Shown in pieces: positions 27,136 to 35,730 of a stretch of 64,000 nucleotides of DNA (position 1 is its first letter; the number at the start of each line of letters is the position of its first letter). A model generated the notes under the pieces. It ran no database searches, was not told the origin of the DNA, and saw only the letters and a list, made by a program, of their open reading frames with translations. The stretch covers positions 1 to 64,000 of the forward strand of contig NZ_BSVC01000003.1 in the NCBI RefSeq assembly GCF_030269905.1. The letters run 5' to 3'. The translations under genes were made by a program, and so were the position numbers. The DNA is from Pelosinus sp. IPA-1. GTDB taxonomy: Bacteria > Bacillota > Negativicutes > DSM-13327.

Positions 27136-27221
27136 AAAATCGTGATATACAGGGATATTTCTATATCTCTTTATATTGTGATGCTGAAAACGCCATTTTT
27201 GGTGTGTTCATTTGTTTTTCC

Positions 27222-27257
27222 AGAGTCAAATCAGAGATGATTTGACTCTTTAATTTT
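27222..27257 (+). terminator. terminator after the glycine riboswitch
   Basis: AGAGTCAAATCA GAGA TGATTTGACTCT followed by TTAATTTTT; probably the riboswitch-controlled expression platform. Confidence 0.8.
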
Positions 27258-27489
27258 TATCCGATGACTAAACCGCTCTAAAACTCCCTTCTTCATCTCG
27301 TTAACAGTCTGTAATTCCCTGCCCTTGAAGGTCAGGGAAACAGGCTGTAAACTCGAAATAAGTTCGAATTAGGGGTCTCCGGACCCAAGGCTCACTTATA
27401 TAAGCGGGAGTTAAGAGCGGCTAAGTTCCTGGATAAGTGCGACTAAGATTCAGATGGAGTTAAAACTCCATCTAAATCAAGTCTTCTTT
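27255..27489 (-). repeat. repeat family C, copy 2 (long form)
   Basis: Inverted relative to 17446-17574 with the same ends (ATCCGATGACTAAACCGCTC and GATTCAGATGGAGTTAAAAC arms). It also has an extra centre of about 100 bases holding the hairpins CCCTGCCCTTGAAGGTCAGGG and GGGTCTCCGGACCC. It lies between the riboswitch terminator and the LivK gene and adds several stem-loops to that leader. Confidence 0.8.
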
Positions 27490-27522
27490 ATATAAACAAT
27501 TTAAAAAAGGGGAGAAATTTTT

Positions 27523-28689
27523 ATGAGTAAAATTAGTTTTAAGTTGGTAGTGGTATCTTTGGTAGTTCTAATAATGGCAGGGGTTCTCGCGGGCTGCGGC
27601 AGTTCTAGCTCGAAAGATATTAAAATTGGTATTCTCAATGAAATGACAGGTGGTAATGCGACGATGGGGACTTCGTCGGCAAATGGCGCGAAAATGGCAA
27701 TTAAAGAAGCCAATGCAAAAGGCGGGGTACTTGGCAAGCAACTCCAAGCCGTCATTGCTGATAATAAAAGTGAACCTTCTGAATCGGCAAATGCTATGAC
27801 AAAGCTAGCAACACAAGATAAAGTAGTTGCTGTAACAGGTATCTTTGCTAGTTCGAATGCCATTGCAACTTCAAGCGTAGCGGAAGCAACTAAAGTTCCT
27901 TTTGTGGCAGTAGGGGCTACTAATCCTAAAGTAACAGTAGATGAGAAGAGCGGTAAGGTGAAAGATTATACTTTTAGGGTCTGTTTTATCGACCCCTTCC
28001 AAGGGACAGTTGGAGCAAACTTTGTACTTAATACATTGCAACTGAAAAAGGCAGTTATGTTAGTTGATAGTAGCAGTGATTATAGCAAAGGTTTATCATC
28101 CTTCTTTAAAGATGCCTTTACCAAAGGCGGCGGAAATATTTTAGCGGAAGAAGCTTATTTGCAAAAGGATCAAGATTTTAAAACCATTTTGACAAAAGTT
28201 AAGGCATTAAATGCGGAGGTAATTTATATCCCGGGTTATTATGAGGAAGTAGGTAAAATTGTGAAACAAGCCCGCGAAATTGGGATTACGGTACCAATCG
28301 TAGGTGGGGATGGATGGGATTCACCTAAGTTAGTAGAAGTAGGAACTGGAGCCGCCCTTAATAATACTTATTTCACCAATCACTATTCGGTAGATGATAC
28401 TAGTGCTACTTCTCAGGCTTTTGTAGAGGCTTATAAGAAGGAGTATGGGCAAGTGCCAGATGCTATGGCTGTCCTTGGTTATGATGCAGCGAACATTGTA
28501 ATTGATGCGATTAAACGTGCCAATAGCATTGATCCTGAAAAGATTCGTGAGGCTTTAGCTACCACCAAGGATTTTTCAGCAATTACGGGGGCGACGACCT
28601 TAAATGCAACTCATGATGCTGTTAAGAGTGTAGTTATTATTGAAATGAAAGATGGTAAACAAGTGTTTAAAGCCAATGTAAAACCATAA
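27523..28689 (+). CDS. LivK-type ABC transporter substrate-binding lipoprotein
   Basis: This 388-residue periplasm-facing lipoprotein has signal plus lipobox LAGC (Cys at about 25). A type I periplasmic-binding fold follows, starting KIGILNEMTGGNATMG (about 33-48), with SSSNAIATSSVAEATKVPFVAVGATNP-like hinge sequences, as in Leu/Ile/Val and amide binding proteins. There are no permease or ATPase genes beside it. Upstream control by a tandem glycine riboswitch suggests that glycine or a glycine-linked amino acid is relevant, but the ligand is not shown by the protein alone. AAAAGGGGAG precedes the ATG. Confidence 0.88.
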   Translation: MSKISFKLVVVSLVVLIMAGVLAGCGSSSSKDIKIGILNEMTGGNATMGTSSANGAKMAIKEANAKGGVLGKQLQAVIADNKSEPSESANAMTKLATQDKVVAVTGIFASSNAIATSSVAEATKVPFVAVGATNPKVTVDEKSGKVKDYTFRVCFIDPFQGTVGANFVLNTLQLKKAVMLVDSSSDYSKGLSSFFKDAFTKGGGNILAEEAYLQKDQDFKTILTKVKALNAEVIYIPGYYEEVGKIVKQAREIGITVPIVGGDGWDSPKLVEVGTGAALNNTYFTNHYSVDDTSATSQAFVEAYKKEYGQVPDAMAVLGYDAANIVIDAIKRANSIDPEKIREALATTKDFSAITGATTLNATHDAVKSVVIIEMKDGKQVFKANVKP

Positions 28690-28699
28690 TAAGATAGAA

Positions 28700-28744
28700 T
28701 AAACTCCTGTACTATTCTACTAAGAATTTGTACAGGAGTTTTGT
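28700..28744 (+). terminator. terminator of the binding-protein gene
   Basis: AAACTCCTGTAC pairs with GTACAGGAGTTTT around an AT-rich loop, followed by GTT. Confidence 0.82.
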
Positions 28745-28746
28745 TC

Positions 28747-28843
28747 CGGAATCAGAAAGTATACACTTCCTTGATTCCAAGTAAGAACGACTAAGGCTTC
28801 TGCCTGCGTCCGAGGACTTGGCACAAGCCAAGTCTTTTCTTAT
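28747..28843 (+). repeat. repeat family B, copy 1
   Basis: A 97-base unit: hairpin GGAATCAGAAAGT...ACTTCCTTGATTCC, then TAAGAACGACTAAGG, then CTTCTGCCTGCGTC, then hairpin GACTTGG CACAAG CCAAGTC, ending TTTTCTTAT. Four more copies lie in the window. Confidence 0.9.
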
Positions 28844-28958
28844 ATTGCACGTTTTTCCTCTACTTCGCATAGAATACAAAAAAAAGTGTAGTGATGTATT
28901 AGGTATAAATATATTCTGAATCATCTTAAATGAAAATTTCATTTCAGGAGGGAAAAGT

Positions 28959-29462
28959 ATGGAAGAGGATAGAAAATCCAAAGCGTGCGATGGTTGTTGC
29001 GATTTGATTTTTGAAACTATGCCCAATAATCGGCCACCTGCGATTGCCCAGGCTTTTTGGCTACAGGCAACTGCTACAGGAGAGATTTGCGGCAGAGGGT
29101 GTGAAGGACATATTCAAGTATCAGCTCAAGGGCTAATTCCCCTAGGAGTGTATACTTTATTTTTTGTAACGGATAGAGGGCTTTGGCCGGCAGCTCCTTT
29201 ATCAGCTGTTTATACCTCTGATGGTTTTGACCCAAATCGACTAGTTGTAAATACTAATGGTACTTTAAATTACTACGTTGCTCCCTTAGATTATAATCCA
29301 TTAAGAGGCATTCCCACGCCGAGTGGTGTAGCCAAAATTACAAGCGTAATTATTTCACTACACAGTGATCGGCTTACTAATGGCTTAAGTCTTGGCGATC
29401 CCAATGTTAATGTATTTAATCAGTTAACGGCTCCCATGTGTTTTCCCCGTACAGAGGAGTAA
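28959..29462 (+). CDS. protein of unknown function with N-terminal CDGCC motif
   Basis: I do not recognise this protein of 167 residues. It has no signal peptide or membrane segment. Cysteines cluster at the start (CDGCCD, about 10-15) and again at about 64 to 68 (CGRGC), with one near the end. The middle is rich in beta-strand pattern with many Pro, Gly and Asn residues (for example LVVNTNGTLNYYVAPLDYN), suggesting a beta-sandwich. A strong AGGAGGG site precedes the ATG. It is monocistronic with its own terminator. A metal- or disulphide-stabilised spore or surface protein is possible but unsupported. Confidence 0.7.
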   Translation: MEEDRKSKACDGCCDLIFETMPNNRPPAIAQAFWLQATATGEICGRGCEGHIQVSAQGLIPLGVYTLFFVTDRGLWPAAPLSAVYTSDGFDPNRLVVNTNGTLNYYVAPLDYNPLRGIPTPSGVAKITSVIISLHSDRLTNGLSLGDPNVNVFNQLTAPMCFPRTEE

Positions 29463-29490
29463 ACAACACGTAAGAATAGAATTAAAGCAA

Positions 29491-29529
29491 AACACTATTC
29501 CATTATAAAAAATGGTAATAGTGTTTTGC
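29491..29529 (+). terminator. terminator
   Basis: AAAACACTATTCCATT / AATGGTAATAGTGTTTT hairpin (one bulge) after the unknown gene. Confidence 0.8.
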
Positions 29530-29660
29530 TATTTCAACGGAATACATATTTTTACACTTAAATTGAAATATATAGTAAATAATAGAGGAATTTAAATGAA
29601 TATATAGAAAATGTTTACATATATGGAATTCGTGTCTGCGGATAAAAATGAGGTGTAAAT

Positions 29661-31331
29661 GTGACATTAATTGATACATCCTTACTGGCAACAATATCAG
29701 GTACGATAGCAGTATTACTTGTGTACATATATCTATATGTGCAATATAAGGAACCATTTATAGGATTGTGGATTTTAAGTTGGTTAATTCATCTAATCCG
29801 CAGTATATTTTTTAAAATGCCCATATTTGGGGGGGCAGGGGTAGAATTTCAAATTTCATTTCAAATCTTGTCAGTTTTGTCTAGTTTGCTACTTGTATGG
29901 GGAACTAATAAATTTATTAATAAACGCGTGAGTAGGCTGTGGTTATACGGAGCAATTATTAGTAGCGGGTTAAGCTATTTTGCAATTGGATCACATCAAG
30001 ATTTCTTCTATAAGGCTATGCCCTCATGTACCTTCATTAGTAGCATTTATATTTGGACTGGTATTGTATTTTTTTACTATTTAAACATTACTGGAGTGGG
30101 TAAATATATTACTGGAGCTGCTTTTATTCTTCTAGGAGCCCATACTATCGATTATATTTTTATGGAGAATGTAGTATGGTTCGCTCCATGGGGTTATTTA
30201 TTTGATGCAATATTACGGTTTATTATAGCTGTGGGCACCTTATTAGTGTATTTTGAAAAAACACGGGAAGATCTAACGAATAAAGAAAAATACTATCGAT
30301 TATTTACGGAAAATGCTGTGGATATTATTTTTCGTTACCGAATCGTCCCCGAGCAGGGTTTTGAATATATTAGCCCAGCAGTTACAGAAATTACTGGGTA
30401 TACGGCTGAGGAATTTTATAATGATCCTGAGCTAATATTAAAAATGATTCACCCTAAAGATGTAGCATTATATGAGGATGCAAAGAAAAACTTGCATGTG
30501 GCTAATTCTATGGTGACTACCCGGGTACTTTGTAAGAATCTTAGTGAAATATGGGTGGAACAAAAGTTCAATTTTATTTATGGAGAAAATAATCAAATTG
30601 TTGCTATTGAAGGAATTGCACGAGATATAACTACTCGAAAAATGTTAGAACAAGATGTAGCCCGTCTCGATCGACTGAATACAGTTGGGCAGATGGCAGC
30701 GAGTGTCGCTCACGAGATTAGGAACCCTATGACTACGGTACGTGGATATTTGCAACTGATTGGAAATAAAAAAGAATTTGCTCTCTATAAGGAACAGTTT
30801 GTGTTGGTAATGGACGAGTTGGACAGGACAAATTCCATTATTAGTGAGTATCTTTCTCTTAGTCAAAATCGGGTAATGGATTTTAAATTGTGTCAGTTGA
30901 ATGAAATTATTGAATCCATGTATCCGCTGCTGCAGGCTGATAGCAATGCCTGTAATAAATATATAAAACTAGAATTACAGAGAATTCCTAAATTATATAT
31001 CGATGAAAAAGAAATCCGACAATTAATATTAAATCTGGTTCGTAATGGACTAGAGTCCATGAAAGAAGGAAAATCATTAACAATCCGAACTTATTTGGAA
31101 AATGAGGAAACAATTTTGGCCATACGGGATGAAGGTGGGGGGATCGCTGCTCACATTTTAGATAATTTAGGCAAACCCTTTGTGACGACGAAGGCGGACG
31201 GAACAGGAATTGGTTTAGCGATTTGTTATCGAATTGCAAATCGTCATAAGGCAAAGATAACGGTAGAGACAAGTACACAAGGAACCACATTTTTTATTTG
31301 TTTTAAACTACTACAGGGATTGGCAATGTAA
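29661..31331 (+). CDS. membrane PAS sensor histidine kinase, orphan
   Basis: This 556-residue kinase has seven or so hydrophobic segments (about 1-200), a PAS domain (about 215-330, FRYRIVPEQGFEYISPAVTE onward) and a HisKA domain with the phospho-accepting His in ASVAHEIRNPM (about residue 351). A HATPase_c domain follows with N-box NLVRNGLESM, G1 DEGGGI and G2 KADGTGIGL. This layout matches the Kin-type kinases that feed the sporulation phosphorelay. No response regulator is adjacent, which also fits that role; the signal is unknown. GTG start after GAGGTG. It ends at a strong terminator. Confidence 0.88.
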   Translation: MTLIDTSLLATISGTIAVLLVYIYLYVQYKEPFIGLWILSWLIHLIRSIFFKMPIFGGAGVEFQISFQILSVLSSLLLVWGTNKFINKRVSRLWLYGAIISSGLSYFAIGSHQDFFYKAMPSCTFISSIYIWTGIVFFYYLNITGVGKYITGAAFILLGAHTIDYIFMENVVWFAPWGYLFDAILRFIIAVGTLLVYFEKTREDLTNKEKYYRLFTENAVDIIFRYRIVPEQGFEYISPAVTEITGYTAEEFYNDPELILKMIHPKDVALYEDAKKNLHVANSMVTTRVLCKNLSEIWVEQKFNFIYGENNQIVAIEGIARDITTRKMLEQDVARLDRLNTVGQMAASVAHEIRNPMTTVRGYLQLIGNKKEFALYKEQFVLVMDELDRTNSIISEYLSLSQNRVMDFKLCQLNEIIESMYPLLQADSNACNKYIKLELQRIPKLYIDEKEIRQLILNLVRNGLESMKEGKSLTIRTYLENEETILAIRDEGGGIAAHILDNLGKPFVTTKADGTGIGLAICYRIANRHKAKITVETSTQGTTFFICFKLLQGLAM

Positions 31332-31357
31332 CGAAAAAAGATAATAGAGTATTAGAA

Positions 31358-31390
31358 AAAGAGAACCTTTAGTGAGGTTCTCTTTTTTTT
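31358..31390 (+). terminator. terminator of the kinase gene
   Basis: AGAGAACCT TTAGTG AGGTTCTCT followed by eight T. Confidence 0.9.
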
Positions 31391-31479
31391 TGCAAAATTT
31401 ACTTATAATTACAAAAATGTCCATTTTATTACAAATCTTACAGGAGTTTTCATTGTGGAGAGAAGAACATGGTTCTATT

Positions 31480-31508
31480 AGGAGGTGGTGCCTATGAATC
31501 GGCTATAG
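31480..31508 (+). promoter_or_regulatory. four-codon mini-ORF with strong ribosome site
   Basis: AGGAGGTGG (31480-31488) stands five bases ahead of ATG AAT CGG CTA TAG (MNRL). It lies in the leader of the acyltransferase gene, 50 bases before its start. It could be a translational leader or ribosome stand-by site. Confidence 0.4.
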
Positions 31509-31559
31509 CTTTTCTCTAGTCAGTAGATAATTTTATGGTCAAAAAAGGAGGACAAATGT

Positions 31560-32693
31560 ATGAATTTACAAACGGCAGAGCTAAAAGTAAGAACTAGTGA
31601 GGGTAGTGAAAATTGTATAAAAATTAAAAAAGCATCGACTAAAAGAGAAAGGGAAGCTATTTATAAGTTGCGTTATCGAGTGTACGTAGAAGAGATGGGG
31701 AAAACGCCCATGTTGTCGGCGAATCATAAAGAAAAGAAAATTGTAGATGCCGTAGATGACCAGAGTGTGTTGTTATATGCCCAATTAGGGGCAGAGGTTA
31801 TAGGTACTATAAGAGTAACCGTTGGAAATATGGGGGCATTTCCGACTGAGTTACAACAAGTATTTAAAATGAAACAATTTGATGATTTCTTACAAGGAAC
31901 GGCAAACCAAAAACATTCTTTAAGCACTAAAATGATGGTTATTTCTAAGTACCGAAGTTCGCAAGCGGCCTATCTATTATTATCGAAAGCGTATGAAGTA
32001 TTTCGAGATGAAGGGGTGCAATTTATATTTGGAGGATGCAGCCCTTATTTGGTACCCCTGTATGAACGTCTTGGCTTTCGGAGATTGGGGTATAACTTCA
32101 TTGAACGTGGCTTTGGTCTGATCATTCCATTGTTTTTAATTACAGAAGATATTAAACATCTCCAGACGGTTAGATCACCCTTCCTCCGTGTTGCCAAACA
32201 AAGAAAAAACAGCCCAGATGCGGCAAAATGGTTTTTAGAGGAATTCCCACAGTCGACTAAGGTGGTAAACACTCAGTTAACCACCAAAGAACAGCTGTGG
32301 GCTTATGTACAAGGAGAATTAAGGGGTCAGAGTATTTCTATTCTCAAAGGATTAATGGAAGAAGAAGCAATGCAGGTATTGCATATGGGCACAATCTTTC
32401 ATTGCCAGGAAGGCGACACCATTATAAATACTGGCGAAGTAACAAAGGAGCTATATATCTTGCTGTCAGGGAAGGTTACGGTACTATCCAATGGGGTGGC
32501 AAGTGAGAAGGTGCCAGGGCAATGCTTCGGCAGAGCAGGGTTAATACAAGCACAAGTACAAAAAAATGACGTTTCTGCCACTACTGAGTCGGAAGTTATG
32601 GTAATTTCTCAGCAAGCTTTCGAAAAGTTTTACAGAAGCAATCCTACGATTGGCATCAAGGTTTTACAGAATCTAACTAGTTGCAAAGGGTAA
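31560..32693 (+). CDS. GNAT/autoinducer-synthase-like acyltransferase fused to a cyclic-nucleotide-binding-like domain
   Basis: The 377-residue protein has two parts. Residues about 20-200 are an acyltransferase of the GNAT/LuxI/FeeM fold, with AIYKLRYRVYVEEMGK (the entry motif of N-acyl-amino-acid synthases), GAEVIGTIRVTVG, and a KMMVISKYRSSQAA stretch equivalent to the acetyl/acyl-CoA site. Residues about 265-370 are a cNMP-binding fold (GDTIINTGEVTKELYILLSG, GQCFGRAGLI), but the phosphate-binding Arg-Ala pair usual in true cAMP sites is not seen (KNDVSATTES), so the ligand is open. AAAGGAGG precedes the ATG. The radical SAM gene follows 40 bases downstream. Confidence 0.75.
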   Translation: MNLQTAELKVRTSEGSENCIKIKKASTKREREAIYKLRYRVYVEEMGKTPMLSANHKEKKIVDAVDDQSVLLYAQLGAEVIGTIRVTVGNMGAFPTELQQVFKMKQFDDFLQGTANQKHSLSTKMMVISKYRSSQAAYLLLSKAYEVFRDEGVQFIFGGCSPYLVPLYERLGFRRLGYNFIERGFGLIIPLFLITEDIKHLQTVRSPFLRVAKQRKNSPDAAKWFLEEFPQSTKVVNTQLTTKEQLWAYVQGELRGQSISILKGLMEEEAMQVLHMGTIFHCQEGDTIINTGEVTKELYILLSGKVTVLSNGVASEKVPGQCFGRAGLIQAQVQKNDVSATTESEVMVISQQAFEKFYRSNPTIGIKVLQNLTSCKG

Positions 32694-32733
32694 AAGTAGA
32701 GGTTCTCTAAAAATAAAAAGTGGAGGAATTGAA

Positions 32734-34461
32734 ATGAAATATGGTATTGAATTATTACTGGTAAATAGCCTTGCAATAAGGCAGCGAATTACATCGGATA
32801 CGGCGTTAGAAAATAGTTTGGCAATGATTCGTACGTATCTTGAAGATACGGGAATTGCGGCAGAAATTATTGATAATGTTCGTACCTCTTACATTGAAAA
32901 AGGTGTACCTAGATGGTGCTTGGCACTTCTTCGCTGGATTGTAGGATTGCAGTTAAAGGTATATCAGAAAGGAAATCAAAAATTAGCTTTATTTCTCATG
33001 CTGTTTAGTTGGCCCTTGCAAGCCTTGTCCTTGTTTTGCAAGCGTAGGTACATGAATCAGATGGTGGAAGACATCGTCAAGATGGTTAAAGAACAGGAGA
33101 TTCCTTTTGTCGGTATTAAGACATGGTATGGTGATTCTTTTCAATGGGCGATTCATTTAGCGTCTCGGCTTAGAAGGGAATGCCCAGAAACCGTTGTCAT
33201 TGCTGGCGGACCTCAAGTAAAGGTATATGGTGAAAATACCTTGAAAGATGATGAGTTTGACCTAGCCATTATGGGGCCAGGCGAAGAAATGCTAGAACAG
33301 TTAATTAGATTGCGCAGAAAAACCCAAGGAAAAGCTGCGTTTTTAAAAGCAGTTAAGGATGAGATTAGCAGTTCGCCCTTACTTAGAACTGGTGGTTTTC
33401 ATGCAGTGAAATGTGTAAATGACAAGGCAAGTTTTCAGGAAACCATTCCCCGTTATCGAGGTGTTGATTTAGAAGATAAAATACTTTTTCACACCTTAGT
33501 AGATGGTGTGGGGTGCAGTTGGAATCAATGCAACTTTTGCTCCCATACTAGGCAGCTTATCCATTATCAAGGTCGCCCTGTAGAACAAATTATCGAAGAA
33601 ATGAGAGCTATGACAAAGCTTGGCATTGCTTTTTTTCGATTTAGTAGTTCAGAAACACCTCTTGAACAAGGACGAAAAATTGCCCAGGCAATACTTGATA
33701 GTGGCCTCAAAGTAAACTATTCTATGTTTATACGAGCTACCAAAGTATCTAGTCAAACTTATGATGATTTTTCAATTATGATAAAATCAGGCTTGAGAGC
33801 AGTTTTTATGGGAGGCGAAACGGGGCATGATCTGATTAATGACCAAGTTATGAATAAGGGGGTTACTAAGAAAGAGATTATTGACACGATACAATGCATA
33901 AAGTTAGCTGCGGATATTGTCAATGAACCATGCCGTATTGGACTTTCCCTGATCTATCCGTGCCCTTTAGTTGCGAATGTAACCTTAGAGGATGTTTTCG
34001 CAGAAAATATCAGCCTAATTGAGCAAACAATGCCGAGTACAGTTGTTGTAAATCCTCCTGGAGCCTTTCCTGATACGGAATGGTTTGATCAGGCAGATCA
34101 ATTTGGTTTTGATATTGGTGATGACTTTGTCTATAGCCTGATGCGGTATGAGTATTCCATATACAAGCCTGCTGAGTTCTGGCCTAAGTTAAATGTGTCT
34201 TTACAAGGCATGCAAAGTATAGATTTACTCCGTGAAACTGGCAAACTCCGTAAAGCCGTTGCAGATATGGGAATTCCTACGGACATTTCCGATGAATATC
34301 TCATGATGACAGAAGCGATTGGCTATCGTTCAAAATTGGATTTATTGAATTTCAAAAAAGATTCCCTTTTGGACATCATGACAGGGAGTACCTATTATTC
34401 AAAAGATATTGTAAAACGTATTAATGATCATAGCAGAAAGTTAGCAAAGCTGAATCAATAA
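32734..34461 (+). CDS. B12-binding-type radical SAM protein
   Basis: This 575-residue protein is of the COG1032 type. The N-terminal part (about 1-215) resembles the Rossmann cobalamin-binding domain (VVIAGGPQVKVYG, LAIMGPGEEMLEQLI) but lacks the DxHxxG motif of base-off cobalamin binding. The radical SAM core (about 255-480) has the cluster motif GCSWNQCNFC (about 265-274), spaced Cx4Cx2C rather than the common Cx3Cx2C. Later sequences include FMGGETGHDLIN and NPPGAFPDTEWF. AGTGGAGG precedes the ATG. It is paired with the acyltransferase-CNBD gene, and the substrate is unknown; modification of an acylated small molecule or lipid is speculative. Confidence 0.78.
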   Translation: MKYGIELLLVNSLAIRQRITSDTALENSLAMIRTYLEDTGIAAEIIDNVRTSYIEKGVPRWCLALLRWIVGLQLKVYQKGNQKLALFLMLFSWPLQALSLFCKRRYMNQMVEDIVKMVKEQEIPFVGIKTWYGDSFQWAIHLASRLRRECPETVVIAGGPQVKVYGENTLKDDEFDLAIMGPGEEMLEQLIRLRRKTQGKAAFLKAVKDEISSSPLLRTGGFHAVKCVNDKASFQETIPRYRGVDLEDKILFHTLVDGVGCSWNQCNFCSHTRQLIHYQGRPVEQIIEEMRAMTKLGIAFFRFSSSETPLEQGRKIAQAILDSGLKVNYSMFIRATKVSSQTYDDFSIMIKSGLRAVFMGGETGHDLINDQVMNKGVTKKEIIDTIQCIKLAADIVNEPCRIGLSLIYPCPLVANVTLEDVFAENISLIEQTMPSTVVVNPPGAFPDTEWFDQADQFGFDIGDDFVYSLMRYEYSIYKPAEFWPKLNVSLQGMQSIDLLRETGKLRKAVADMGIPTDISDEYLMMTEAIGYRSKLDLLNFKKDSLLDIMTGSTYYSKDIVKRINDHSRKLAKLNQ

Positions 34462-34488
34462 ATGTACCTAACTTTTAGTAAATAGGAA

Positions 34489-34524
34489 GGGGTAGACTTT
34501 CACTGAGTATGTGAACGTCTACCC
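34489..34524. terminator. hairpin after the radical SAM gene
   Basis: GGGTAGACTTTCAC pairs with GTGAACGTCTACCC. The following sequence is A-rich rather than T-rich on the plus strand, so termination is uncertain. Confidence 0.4.
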
Positions 34525-34616
34525 TAAAAATTAATTACTTGCTTTTTATAAATCAGAAGACATAAAATATAAGTGGACTAGCCGGACATGTGATAACCAA
34601 AAGTAAGGAGAGACAT

Positions 34617-35234
34617 ATGGCAGATAAAAAAGTGTACGCCGTTAGAAAAGGCAGACAGGCAGGTTTATTCTATAGCTGGCCCCAGTGTCAGGAACAAATA
34701 AAAGGATATTCAGGAGCTGAGTATAAGAGTTTTAAGACGGAAGAAGAAGCGAATGCTTACCTTGCGGGGGCAGTGAATAAGGTAATACCATCTCTTCCTA
34801 CAGGAGAAATTTCCGATAATGTTATGCTTGCTTACGTTGATGGCAGTTATAACATTGCAACAAAGGAATATTCGGCAGGAGTTGTTATCTTGTGGAAAGG
34901 AGAGGAAATTACCTTTAGTCAAAAAGGAAATGATCCTGAATTGGCACCGATGCGTAATGTAGCAGGAGAAACCATGGGGGCTAAAATCGCGATGACGTAT
35001 GCCTTAGAACAGGGTGTACCTACAATCGTTATATATCATGACTACGAAGGCATAGAAAAGTGGTGTACCAAAGCCTGGGAAGCAAAACAAGAGGGAACCA
35101 AAAAGTATAAACAGTTTTATGAACAAGCCGCAAAACAATTGGAGATCCACTTTGTAAAGGTTAAGGCCCATTCAGGAGATAAATATAATGAACAGGCAGA
35201 TCAACTAGCTAAGGCAGCTTTACAGTTACAGTAA
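34617..35234 (+). CDS. ribonuclease HI with N-terminal viroplasmin (RNA/hybrid-binding) domain
   Basis: From ATG 34617 (AAGGAGAG six bases ahead) the protein has 205 residues. Residues about 4-48 form the caulimovirus-type hybrid-binding domain (YAVRKGRQAGLFYSWPQCQE, Y-K-x-F-x-x-x-x-E-A). Residues about 70-204 are the RNase H fold: first Asp in AYVDGSYN, Glu in GETMGA, Asp in YHDYEGI and the last Asp in NEQADQLAKAA, with HSGDKYNE before it. All four catalytic acids are present. It removes RNA from RNA-DNA hybrids. Confidence 0.9.
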   Translation: MADKKVYAVRKGRQAGLFYSWPQCQEQIKGYSGAEYKSFKTEEEANAYLAGAVNKVIPSLPTGEISDNVMLAYVDGSYNIATKEYSAGVVILWKGEEITFSQKGNDPELAPMRNVAGETMGAKIAMTYALEQGVPTIVIYHDYEGIEKWCTKAWEAKQEGTKKYKQFYEQAAKQLEIHFVKVKAHSGDKYNEQADQLAKAALQLQ

Positions 35235-35247
35235 TGGAGGAAAAATA

Positions 35248-35712
35248 ATGAATGAAAAGTTTTTACAGATGAAACCTGGACGGGATTTAGATATTGCAGT
35301 GGCCCTAGAGGTGATGGGGTTTATTTGGTTGAAGCACTTATTACAATTTAGCGCTGAACTTGCCGTAAAATGGCTGGGAACACCAGCGGATATTGAACAA
35401 TCTGGTGGAGTATATACTGCACTGACAAAAGAGAGTGAAATGGTGAGTTTAAAACTTAGAGAAAATTTTGATGAGGCAGTACCTGCCTTTTCTACGGAAA
35501 TGGAGTCAGCCCAGAAGGTAATAGAGCATATGAACGCCATTGGGTATATCTACAATCTAGAAAAAGGAATAGTAGAAGGCGAAAGTGTATATTATGCATC
35601 GTTTAAAAAAGTTGGAATTCAGTCTGAGATAGCCCCTGCAGGCTTTTCAACCCAACTAGAAGCAATAGCGAAAGCGGCTCTGGTAGCTGTATTATCTGAT
35701 AGGGAAAAGTAG
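35248..35712 (+). CDS. small protein with phage ABA-sandwich-like domain
   Basis: This 154-residue protein starts MNEKFLQMKPGRDLDIAVALEVMG in pattern, which resembles the LxxGRELDxLVAxxVMG opening of phage ABA-sandwich proteins. A C-terminal part follows (GESVYYASFKK, STQLEAIAKAALVAVL), again like that family. Function is unknown. AATGGAGG precedes the ATG. It lies 13 bases after the RNase H gene and may be co-transcribed. No other phage gene is nearby. Confidence 0.55.
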   Translation: MNEKFLQMKPGRDLDIAVALEVMGFIWLKHLLQFSAELAVKWLGTPADIEQSGGVYTALTKESEMVSLKLRENFDEAVPAFSTEMESAQKVIEHMNAIGYIYNLEKGIVEGESVYYASFKKVGIQSEIAPAGFSTQLEAIAKAALVAVLSDREK

Positions 35713-35730
35713 GTTAGGAGTCTTTTAAAT

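Noticed and set aside
35248-35712. Prophage remnant around the ABA-sandwich-like gene
   Set aside because: No integrase, attachment repeats or other phage genes are near; the neighbours are ordinary chromosomal genes.
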